A stretch of 64,000 bases of DNA from Anagrus nilaparvatae (Eukaryota; Arthropoda; Insecta; Hymenoptera; Mymaridae), in NCBI GenBank assembly GCA_022575985.1, contig JAKSXM010000247.1, forward strand, positions 5,231,501 to 5,295,500, read 5' to 3'. Below are positions 54,884 to 64,000 of this stretch, piece by piece. Both the position numbers and the translations under genes were made by a program. A model generated the notes under the pieces. That model did no database searches. It was not told the DNA's origin and saw only the letters and a list, made by a program, of their open reading frames with translations. Position 1 is the stretch's first letter. Every line of letters starts with the position of its first letter.

Positions 54884-57868
54884 TCAAGGTTCTCCAAGGG
54901 AACATGCGACACGCACGGGAAGCTGGTGCATTGTTGGATCAAATTGCTCGCGAAGAGGATGCAAATATCCTCTTACTAAGCGAGCAATATTACAACATGA
55001 ACCACAAGTACTGGCTTTCCGATGACACTGGCTGCTGTACCATATGGCTTCGAGGCAAAGCCCAAACGTCTCTTACCCAACATGGGAAAGAGAATTACCA
55101 CGTCTGGGCCAAGTGTGAGGAGACAACTTACATAAGTTGCTATCTCTCCCCAAACGACAACTCGGCAGAGCTGGCTACAAAGCTGGCCAGCATCGAGAGC
55201 ACGGTCCGGACGGCGACTGGTGGCGTCATCCTTGGTGGAGACTTCAACGCCAGGGCTCTGGAATGGGGGATGCCAACGACTAACCCCAGGGAACGAATGG
55301 TGCTCGAAATGGCCACAAGGTGCAAACTAGTGGTCCAGAATAGAGGAAACAGACCCACCTACGAGAGGGCGGGTTGGGGTGTCTCTATCCTGGACATAAC
55401 CTTCGCTACAGAAGCTGCGTCCGGGAGAATAGGCGACTGGAGGGTGATGGATGATCAATACAATGGTAGTGATCATCATTACATCGCCTTCCGGGTATTG
55501 GAAGGAACCTCACAAAGACCTCCGTACAGGAGGCGCCCCTTGGGTTGGAACGTCCCAAAAATGGACGAAGACAGATTCGAAGAGTATCTTCGAATCGAGT
55601 CAGAGTCCATCCCCGCTTGGCATGGAGGGGCCACAAGTCCCCATGAGGCTGAAATCTTAGTTAAGAAAGTAACGTCTCTATTATGCGGGGCTTGTGATGC
55701 CTCGATGCCTCGCCGCAGGCCCTGGAAAGGGAGAAAGCCAGTGTACTAGTGGACTCCCGAAATAGCTGAGCTCCGGAAGGAATGCCACAGGACACGACGA
55801 AAGACGCAAAGAGCACGGGACAGACCTGAGGCCGCCGTTCTTCCTCAGGATCATAAGGACGCCAAACACCGGCTGGCCAAGGCCATCCGTCAAAGCAAGG
55901 CTCGATGTCTGCGTTCATTACGCGAAGATGTAAACAAGGACCCCTTGGGCCTAAGTTACAAAGTCGTAATGGGCAAGTTAAACCGGGGGTGCGACAACAT
56001 GATGGACGCGGCGTCGACTGAACGGATCGTCGGTGCTCTCTTCCCTGAAAGGCCCATCCGGGAAAACCCAGCTGAGGTGATACCCAGGGAGGAAGTGCCG
56101 CTGTTCAGCGAAGGCGAGATGGTCAAGGCCATAAAGGCCATGAAAAATGGCAAGGCGCCGGGGCCGGACGGGATACCGGCGGAAGTGCTCAAAAGAGCGG
56201 TCAAAGTAATCCCTGGTATCCTGTTAAGAATGTTCAATGCGTGTTTGGTGGCTGGAGTGTTCCCAAAGCAGTGGAAGGTGGCACGTGCTTTTGAACAAGG
56301 GCAAGGGGGGAGCCCCGGACTCTCCATCATCTTACAGACCTTTGTGTATGTTAAATACCATTGGTAAGGTGATGGAGAGCTTGCTCCGGGCAAGGCTCAG
56401 AAGGGCATTCGAGGAGGGCGATGGTCTCTCTGAGGAGCAGCATGGTTTTCGTGAAGGGCATTCCACGATAGACGCCATTCGGCGTGTCGTGTATACCGTA
56501 GAGGCTGAGAGGGAAAAGCGGCCTGCAATCCGCAAGGACGTCCTTCTGGTAACGCTGGACGTCAAAAACGCTTTCAACTCGGCCAGGTGGGATGACATGA
56601 TCCGGTCCCTCGAGTACGAGTTCCGGATACCCAGGTATCTGGGTAACGTACTAAAGGATTACCTGCGGGACCGGAGACTGCTCTACGACACGCTCGACGG
56701 AAGGCGTGAAAGGGTTTTGAGTGCAGGCATCGCGCAAGGTTTGGTTCTCGGACCTGATCTGTGGAATGCCTTTTACGATGGCTTGTTGCGCGTCCACCTC
56801 CCGGAAGGAGTTTCCCTGATCGGGTACGCCGACGACGTGGCCCTGACCATAACTGGCAGGGACATGGAAGTGACCCAGGAGAGGTTGAATCTAGTCATGA
56901 GACGGATCAACCTCTGGATGGGCGATCACGGGCTCCAGCTTGCGATCCCAAAAACGGAGATCGTACTGCTGACTCGTCGAAGGGTTCCCACCGACTTCGA
57001 TGTAATTATCGACGACGGCGGAAACCCTCACACGATCCGAACCAGAACATCGGTGAAATACCTGGGAGTTCAGTTTGATAACAAGCTGACTTTCTGGGAG
57101 CAATTTCAGAGGTCGTGTGAAAAGGCAGCGTCGGCCGCATCCTCCCTGTCAAGGCTCATGGCCAACATTGGGGGACCCAAACCAGGGAAGCGGAGGCTCC
57201 TGATGTCAGTCGTCAACTCTGTCCTGCTCTACGGATCAGAAGTCTGGGCGAAGACCACAGAAACTGCCAAGTACAGACGAAAAATATCGTCGGTACAGAG
57301 GCAGGCGGCAGTGAGGATCACCTGCGGATACCACACGGTATCTCTAGAGGCGATCCAGGTTGTTGCTTCGGTGATACCCATTGACCTGCTAGCGTTGGAG
57401 CGGAAATTCATCTACGAGAGCGTAGATGAGCGCGAAGTGGCTTCCACTCGCGCCCGCTTCAACTCTATGAAAGCATGGAAAAAACGATGGAAAAAGAACC
57501 AAGAGAAAAATGCCCTGTGGACGCGCAGACTGATCTCAGACCTGCAGGCATGGATGGGACGACAGCATGGGGAGGTGGATTTCTACCTTACCCAGTTCTT
57601 AACTGGACACGGGTACTTCCGTGTCATGTTGAAGCATTGGCATAAGGTGGCAACCAAGGAGTGCTTGCACTGTCCTGGCGTGGATGATACAGTAGAGCAC
57701 ACATTCTTCGAATGTGTTCGCTACTCGGGGGGGCGCCCGCCCTTCCCGATTTGGAGGCCGGAGACGGCGGTCCCGGAAATGCTACGGATTTCCGAAAACT
57801 TGAACAAAGTAGCAGAGTACGTAAGGACCACCTTGTTGCAGAAGAAGGAGGAGGGCTTTCTATCGTAG
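54880..57868 (+). pseudogene. LINE ORF2: endonuclease and reverse transcriptase, one stop and one frameshift
   Basis: The ATG at 54880 overlaps the ORF1 stop as ATGA, a junction used for stop-restart translation in this group of LINEs. Apurinic-type endonuclease motifs: VLQGNMRHAR, LLLSEQY, GGDFNARALEWG, SILDITF and GSDHHY. The in-frame TAG at 55747-55749 interrupts, and coding resumes in the same frame. In the RT, NGKAPGPDGIPAEVL precedes a frame change near 56290. Then follow SSYRPLCMLNTIGK, LLVTLDVKNAFNSARW, an unusual GIAQGLVLGPDLWN (normally GVPQGS) and the active site YADDVALT. The C-terminus has the knuckle CLHCPGVDDTVEHTFFEC. Otherwise complete; the product would be truncated after the endonuclease. 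Confidence 0.93.
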
Positions 57869-58153
57869 AGAGCTCTCCTGCCCCTAGGCAGGGGGGAAGG
57901 CAGCGGCCAGCTGCCTAGGCTGCGCGTCCCAAACTGAAGTTATACCTGAAAAGGGAGTTCCGGTTTGGGACAAACAAGCACGGGTGGGTTTAAAGTGTGT
58001 TTATCCAGTAAGAATCTGGGGCGTAGCCGGCGAACGCGGTTGCCGGTGGTCTCCCAGTTGTACACTTTGTACAACTGGGCGGTCATGGAAATTTGCGGGT
58101 CTTTAAGGCCCGCAAACACTCCATGGCTGATGCAAGATTCACATATTTCCCTT
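57869..58153 (+). other. 3' UTR of the R1-clade LINE with two strong hairpins
   Basis: Hairpin CCCAGTTGTAC-ACTTT-GTACAACTGGG at 58053-58079 (11 perfect bp) and TTTGCGGG...CCCGCAAA at 58092-58116 (8 bp). Such structures are known to be recognised by the RT of R1- and R2-type elements. Confidence 0.8.
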
Positions 58154-58188
58154 AAAAAAAAAAAAAAAAAAAAAAAAAGTACCGGAGA

Positions 58189-59446
58189 TACAAACAGTAG
58201 CTCCGATTTTATTAATTAGTAGAAATATATATGGAAAAGTCCCGAAAATAAACATAAAATTTTTTATTGTGCTAATAGTTTAAATTTGATTAATATATTG
58301 AAATATTCCTCGAAGATTCATATTTTTTCTGCAGAAAATTACTTGCAAATTAAAAATAAAAATTATATATGGATAATTCCAGTAGGTTTAGTTTTTTTTA
58401 TATTAAGTATACAATTTGAATAAAAGCAAGTACTTTTCGCGCAAATTAGTTTGCCTTAAAATAATCAATTAAAAATTGTAAAAATAAATTATATATGGGA
58501 AATTCCTAAAATTTTTCAAACCAAATATTATTTTTGTATTTTTTTTGTTTCATTTCTGTAAAATTAAATAAAACTGCATATATTAGTACTAGCTGCCTCC
58601 GGCTCGCTTCGCTCGCCCCGGCAGCCGCCATGGGGGCTGCGCCCCCTTGGACCCCTGCCACATTATCTTTCTAAAAATATGTTTTAGGTTACACAATATT
58701 TTGTAAAATAACCTTTTTATAATACTCTGAAATAGTTTTTTAGAAGAGATTTATTAAAATTTCATTTGAATTATTATTACTATTATTATTATTATAATTA
58801 TTTCTCATTTTTCCACATTAATTATTATTTAAAAAAGATGTTAATTAATAAATAAAAAAACATTATTTGGTAATTATCTGAAAAATTATTTTAATAAATT
58901 TTTAATGTGTATTAGTAAATTATTTATATAAATAAGTAAAAACATAAATAATTAAAAAAATGTAAATAATAATTTTCACAGCCTGTGTGTTTCACAGCCT
59001 AGCGATTTGGCCCGGCTACGCCCGGGTAATACTCAAGAATAGATTTTTAGAAAGGCATTATTAAAATATCATTTTTTTTTCCAATACGTTACCTTATGGT
59101 AAAATCAAAGCAAGAAAAATTTGGTAAAAAGAAATTGGTTAATAGAACTCGTTAATTTTTAATAGTTTTTGGGTAATTCCATGGATAAATAGCACAAAAT
59201 GGAACGCGAGGTCTCAGAATTGAAAAATTTTATTTTTATTCGAAAAAACTACTTAAAATTAGATGATTCACCAAATCTGAAGGTTATTTTATAGATTTTT
59301 AAGAGAGTTTTGCTGTTCTAAAGTTTTTTGGTAAAATTGCTCTCCTCAGCCACCATTTTTGAAAGTTCCGTAAAAAAGCTAAAAATAAACCTAAAAATTT
59401 TCCTGAGGGTAATTTTTGATATAAGAGAGTAATGCTGATTTTAGTA
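58189..59446. other. Region after the LINE with two GC-rich islands
   Basis: AT-rich sequence with repeated TATATGGA/GTCCCGAAA-type motifs (58225-58515). GC-rich hairpin islands occur at 58593-58665 (CTGCC...GGCAG around GGCTCGCTTCGCTCGCC) and 59005-59032 (GCCCGGCTACGCCCGGG). No coding sequence recognised. Confidence 0.5.
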
Positions 59447-60196
59447 AATTTTTCAATTTTCTCATTTTCGACTTGTTAGTTATTTTGCTAATTTCTCGCT
59501 TAGTCACGTGACCAAATGAAAATCAGTCAAAAAAATTGAATTATGCAGGAAATTTTACAAGGGTATAGTAATTTTGGTAGCCTTAGAATGATACATCTCA
59601 ATTTGACAAAATAAATAAAATTGATTTTAAAAATATAGAAAAAATGAAAATCGAAAGATGTGATTTTATTGATTTTTGTGTACTTTTTTAATCATTTATA
59701 GACATTTCGATGAAAAATAAACTCTAAACTTTAAAAAAAACTTATTTTTCATCATTAGTAAAACTAATTTTTGTTTCCCCAAAAGATGTACTTTTATTTT
59801 TAGATTTTTCATGATTTTTAGACTAAAAATGTAAAAAAATCAAGAAAATCCCATTTTAAAAATAGTCATTTTTATTAAATTTTTATAATTAATTTTAATT
59901 ATTTTGTCAAATTGAGATGTATCATTCTAAAGCTACCAAAATTACTATACCCTTGTAAAATTTCCTGCAGAATTCAAAATCCCATTTTAAAAATAGTCAT
60001 TTTTATTAAATTTTTATAATTAATTTTAATTATTTTGTCAAATTGAGATGTATCATTCTAAAGCTACCAAAATTACTATACCCTTGTAAAATTTCCTGCA
60101 GAATTCAATTTTTTGTCAGATTTTCATTTGGTCACTTGACTAAGTGGGAAATTAGCAATATAACTAACAAGTCGAAAATGAGAAAATTGAAAAATT
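59447..60196. repeat. Foldback repeat with internal 131-bp tandem duplication
   Basis: Left arm 59447-59614 and right arm about 60027-60196 are inverted repeats (landmarks TTTTCGACTTGTTAGTTAT, GACCAAATGAAAATC, GGAAATTTTACAAGGGTATA). The inner part of the right arm is duplicated in tandem (59845-59975 and 59976-60106). No ORF. Probably a nonautonomous DNA transposon; no target duplication was found. Confidence 0.85.
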
Positions 60197-60412
60197 AAAC
60201 CTGTTTATGGGGAAGGGGTATCCTGGAAATCTGAAACTCAATGGGTGGTCAAAGTGTCTTAGAATAATTTTGATTAAGAAACTTATAATAATCAGGGTTT
60301 AAGGAATTAGAATATAGCTGACGTTTAGAATAATAGTTATAAAAATAACGAATAGTATTCTAATTATACCTAGCCCTCAGCTGTAAGTAAACATACTCTA
60401 TTCATTTAAATT

Positions 60413-60603
60413 TAGTTTACAAATGTTCAACAGCAAGCAAGGGGGCCAGAACAAAGAATACCTAAATGCCCAAACTGTAGCAAAACAGCTCACCGTAGAG
60501 CAGAATGCCCGGATCCACTAGTATTCAAATGCTATACATGCGGATCTCAAGAACATTTAAAATATAACTGCCCACATAATTTAAACAAACAGAGGGATGC
60601 TTA
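60413..60603 (+). pseudogene. gag: C-terminus of a Gag with two zinc knuckles
   Basis: The frame is open from a stop just before 60413 to TAA at 60601-60603 and carries two perfect CX2CX4HX4C knuckles, CPNCSKTAHRRAEC and CYTCGSQEHLKYNC. The capsid that should precede it is missing, so gag is truncated at its 5' side. The next frame, starting with ATG 60604 right after the stop, is the pol frame. Confidence 0.8.
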
Positions 60604-61491
60604 ATGGGCCAACAGCCTCCCTCCCAGAAAAAGAAAAGGGCCCAAAGATACAGAGAAAAGATAGAAGAGCTCATAAAAATCAACAAAGCCAAATGTAATA
60701 ATAAATTTTTACCAGAATGCAGTGCAACTATTTTATCAAATTCTCCAAGATGGTGGCTAAATGTTGACATTCAAGACAAGGCTATATGCTCTCTACTTGA
60801 CTCTGGATCTGCCCGCACAATCATGGGTCCAGTAGCTCTCGAGCTCGCAGAAAAACAAGGTTTAACGCTTAAAAATTACATAGGTGGAGGTGTACGAGTC
60901 GCGAACGGACATTTCTCGCCTATATTTAACGCGGTAGACTTTAATTTCAAGTTAGGTACAGCTCAACATCAAATCGAAGTACTAATAATGCCAAATTTAA
61001 CCACAGACTGTATATTAGGCGCAGATATTATGAGGATATTTAATGTAGTACTACACGCTAGAGATGGTCAAATAGAGGCAGAAGGGCTACAATCCAAGAT
61101 TTCAATCGACGTAGCAACAGTCGACATAACAGAAGAGACACAGGGGTTATCATTACCAACAAAAGAACAAATCAACCAGCTTAACGAATTATTAGATAAA
61201 CTATTACCTTTAGATGATGACGTATTAGGCTGTACTGATTTAATAGAACATGTTATTGACGTTGGGGACGCCCAGCCGATAAAACAAAAATGTTATCCAG
61301 TATCTAAGCCTATAGAAGAAGAAATGCATCGCCAGGTTGACGATTTACTAGCAAGAGGAGTTATTGTTCCATCGAAGAGTGAGTGGGCATCACCAGTAGT
61401 TATGAGAGAAATACACGATGGTAGATGGACGCATATCCAATTCCAACATGGACCAGATGCTCAACAGACTCCAAAACGCACGCTTCATTAG
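60604..61491 (+). pseudogene. pol: Pol N-terminus of the second gypsy-like element: protease and start of RT
   Basis: 295 codons follow directly on the gag stop. The retroviral-type protease has LLDSGSARTI (active site DSG) near residue 69 and the second block CILGADIM near 140. The RT begins with the CYPVSKPIEEEMHRQVDDLLARGVI connector and WASPVVM. After DGRW the frame leaves the family pattern: the expected block before the YPIP motif is deleted, and a base is missing in the YPIPN codons near 61434-61447. So RT catalytic block A is lost and the frame ends at 61491. Confidence 0.85.
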
Positions 61492-64000
61492 TACACTTGA
61501 CCTTTCAATGGTCTATCACCAGGTCCGCGTAGCAGAACACTGTCGCCATCTCACGGCATTTGTTGTTCCAGGCAAAGGTATTTTTGAGTACGTCAAAATG
61601 CCGTTCGGTTTAAAAGGGGCACCAGCGACATTTATGCGAGCTATGAGCAAAATAATAACGCCCGACATGTCGCCATATGTTATGGCATTCATAGACGACA
61701 TAATAATTGCCACGCCGACATGTTCAAGCCATTTGAAATGGCTAGAACTGGTGATAAAGAAGGTTACAGACGCCGGTTTCACCATAAAACGATCAAAAAG
61801 TTATTTTGGAAAATCTCAAGTGCGATACCTGGGGTTCTTAATAAACGAACAGGGTACGCAACCAGATCCAGAAAAGACCAAACCAATTGTTGAGTATCCA
61901 AAACCGAAAAATTTAAAACAACTGCGCAGATTTTTAGGAATGACATCATGGTACCGAAAGTTCATTCCAGCCTACGCTACAATAGCGGAGCCAGTAATTT
62001 ACCTCAACAAAAATGTGCCATATATTTGGGTAGAAGAGTGTCAGTCAGCTTTTGAGACACTTAAGGCTAAGTTAGCTTCAGCACCTATTTTAGGTAGGCC
62101 AGATTTTTCAGAAATGTTTATCATCGAGACCGATGCCAGTAACACAAGATTAGGAGCGGTGCTGCTGCAAAGAATTAATGGGCAAGAAAGAGTCATAGCC
62201 TACGCTAGCCGTGTCCTAACAGAACATGAAATTAAATACTCAACAACAGAGAAAGAATGCTTAGCAATTTTTTGGTCAGTAACCAAAAAATTCAGATGCT
62301 TTGTAGAAGGAACAAAGTTCAAAGTTATTACAGACCACGATGCTTTAAAATGGTTAGTTAATCTGAAAAATCCAAACGGACGATTGGCCAGGTGGTCTCT
62401 AGATATACAAGGATACGACTTTGAAGTAGAACACAGAAAAGGAGCATATCATGTTGTTCCAGATGCTTTATCAAGAGCTCATGAAGATCAAATAATAGTA
62501 GCATCTATGGAATACTCAGATAATACAGAAGACGAATGTTATCTCCAGCGCTTCAAAGACGTACAGTCAAACCCAGAAAAATTTAAAGATTACAAGATTG
62601 TTGACAACTTATTATACTACTATAGACCAGATCCAAGAACAGCAGCAATCAAAGACGAAGAAAATGATTGGAAATTAGTCATACCAAGAGAAAATAGAGA
62701 GAAAGTTTTAAAGGAAGGTCATGAAGATCAAGGCGGCCATTTAGGCATTAAAAAATCATATTACAGGGCTTTCGAATTATATTTTTGGCCAGGAATGAAC
62801 AGGGACATGGCAAAATATGTTAAAGCATGTTATATTTGCCAACAAGTTAAACCAGTATATGGTAAACCAGCAGGGTTCATGGAAAAACGAAAAGTACCAT
62901 CATTATGGACACACGTCGCTTCAGATTGCATGGGGCCGTTCCCACTTTCAAAAAATGGCCATAATTATATTTTAATATTTGAAGATCTTTTCACTAAATA
63001 TGCAGAAGTCATACCAATCAGAAAGAAGGATAGCTTAGCCATATTGAAAAACTTTAAACAATTTGTCATCTATAGACACGGTACTCCAGAAAAACTTATT
63101 TCCGATAATGGAACTGAATACAAAAATAAAGATATGTCAAGTTTCTTAGAAGTACACGACATAGAACATGCACTGGTTCCTCCAGGGCATCCACAAAGCA
63201 ACCCAGTCGAACGCCTGAATAAAACGCTAAAATCTATGATTAGAGCATATATAACGCCTGACCATAGAACCTGGGACTCAGAGCTGATGGAAAAAACATA
63301 TAGTTATAACACTACAGTACATAAAAGCACTGGATACTCACCATTTTATTTATGTTATGGACGAAATCCAGCTTTATCGCCAACGCTAAAAAGATCAGAA
63401 GAACATAAAGCAGCTAAACATTGGGCCGAGCGAAACGAAGAAATTCAGCACGTAAGACAAGTAGCAAAACATAACCAAAAGGAATCGACTGAAAATCAAG
63501 CAAAATATTATGATCTAAGAAGATCTCCTCATAATTTTAAAGTCGGAGTCAAAGTCTGGATCAAAAATATTGTGATTTCAGACGCCTCAGCAAATATAAC
63601 GAGTGGCTTAACTCCTAAAAACAGAGGTGAATTTATAATTACAAAACAGATTACAGAAAACCTTTCTGAGCTCTCTGACGTAAATGGTAAAATAGAAGGC
63701 ACCTACCATGCAAAAGATCTGAAACATGTAGAAGAAAAATTTACCATAGAACCAAGAGAATCAATAGAGACAAAAGAAAAGCCAACAGGTCAAAAGCAAG
63801 AAATAATTGTGGAAAATAAGCAACAAATACAACCATCACAAGAAATACCAACAGAAAAGCCAAGACCTGGACGGCCAAGAAAGAAAAAACGGGGAAAAAT
63901 AAGGAAAACAATCTTAGCTCCGAAAAATCCTCGTAACCAACAATCAGAAAAGAACGTGACCAAAATCATAGATAAAGATAATCAAGATAAAAATAGATAC
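61448..64000 (+). pseudogene. pol: Pol remainder: RT, RNase H and integrase, runs off the window
   Basis: 851 codons are open from ATG 61448 (internal, NMDQML context) to the last base; there is no stop in the window. Visible parts: STLDLSMVYHQV, MPFGLKGAPATF and the active site FIDD near residue 82 (RT); TDASNTRLGAVL, TEKECLAI and DALSRAH (RNase H); an H-H-C-C zinc domain ending CYICQQVK; the integrase triad D493, D553, E588; and a basic tail with PRPGRPRKKKRGK. Domain order is Ty3/gypsy. The frame is intact here, but the upstream RT deletion prevents a full enzyme. It differs clearly from the pol at 25352-28912, so it is a different family. Confidence 0.9.

Larger units (their letters stand above)
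52100..58177 (+). mobile_element. Full-length R1-clade LINE
   Basis: An 11-bp duplication AGTACCGGAGA (52089-52099 and 58178-58188) brackets the element, which ends in about 25 A. It has a ~680-bp 5' UTR, ORF1 with CCHC knuckles, ORF2 with endonuclease and RT, and a structured 3' UTR. The GC content is far above that of the surroundings. Full length with clear target duplication, but both ORFs have frameshifts or stops. Confidence 0.93.

Overview
This window looks like repeat-dominated, AT-rich animal DNA, most likely from an insect. I see no host protein gene, operon, CRISPR array or bacterial signal that I can support. Almost everything is transposable elements nested in each other and in satellite DNA. 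The insect call rests on the element mix: an R1-clade LINE with an ATGA ORF junction, a Ty3/gypsy element with a captured insect-type envelope gene, a Penelope-like element, and hAT- and mariner-like MITEs. It is an inference; a parasitoid wasp or similar AT-rich insect would fit.

Layout. (1) Positions 1-1021 and 33388-33830 are the same ~167-bp satellite, split by one large Ty3/gypsy element at 1022-33387. That element has 1380-bp LTRs (TGTGATGG...ATAACA) and a 4-bp target duplication TTGT. Its left LTR carries a 5'-truncated LINE, so it measures 3566 bp. Its leader holds two hairpins with changed stems but the same loop, several tRNA-like arms, a complete 7.5-kb gag-only LTR element (9244-16773, two LTRs identical by eye, TSD ATAC), a truncated Penelope-like element (about 17660-19936), a long palindrome and a hammerhead ribozyme sequence (21204-21277). 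Its genes lie in order from 22701 to 31912: gag with an array of about 12 zinc knuckles, protease, RT-RNase H-integrase, a spliced envelope gene resembling chuvirus-type glycoproteins, and a Cys-rich accessory ORF. Gag, the protease segment, the env 5' part and the accessory ORF carry stops or frameshifts; the 1186-codon pol frame is open.

(2) Positions 34100-50456 are a second, ~110-120-bp satellite that changes into a 45-bp array at 48180-50370. Five inserts interrupt it and can be bounded by comparison with empty copies in the same window: a 5.1-kb LTR element without coding capacity (34756-39881, TSD CATTG) that itself carries a hAT-like MITE (37679-38813, TSD ATTGTTAA) and a TA-flanked palindromic MITE (39050-39807); a TA-flanked 1.7-kb element (41831-43562); a 1.8-kb repeat (44283-46062); and a 0.7-kb element with 8-bp TSD (46125-46822).

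(3) From 50457 a second Ty3/gypsy element seems to begin: a probable 5' LTR at 50457-51550 with the same primer-site core and the same 8-nt spacer as the first element. A full-length but mutated R1-clade LINE (52100-58177, TSD AGTACCGGAGA) and a foldback repeat (59447-60196) interrupt it. The end of gag and a damaged pol (60413 to beyond 64000) follow.

The most interesting items are the enveloped element with its knuckle array and accessory Cys-rich ORF, the hammerhead ribozyme with long loop-loop complementarity, the recently inserted gag-only LTR element, and the paired leader hairpins.
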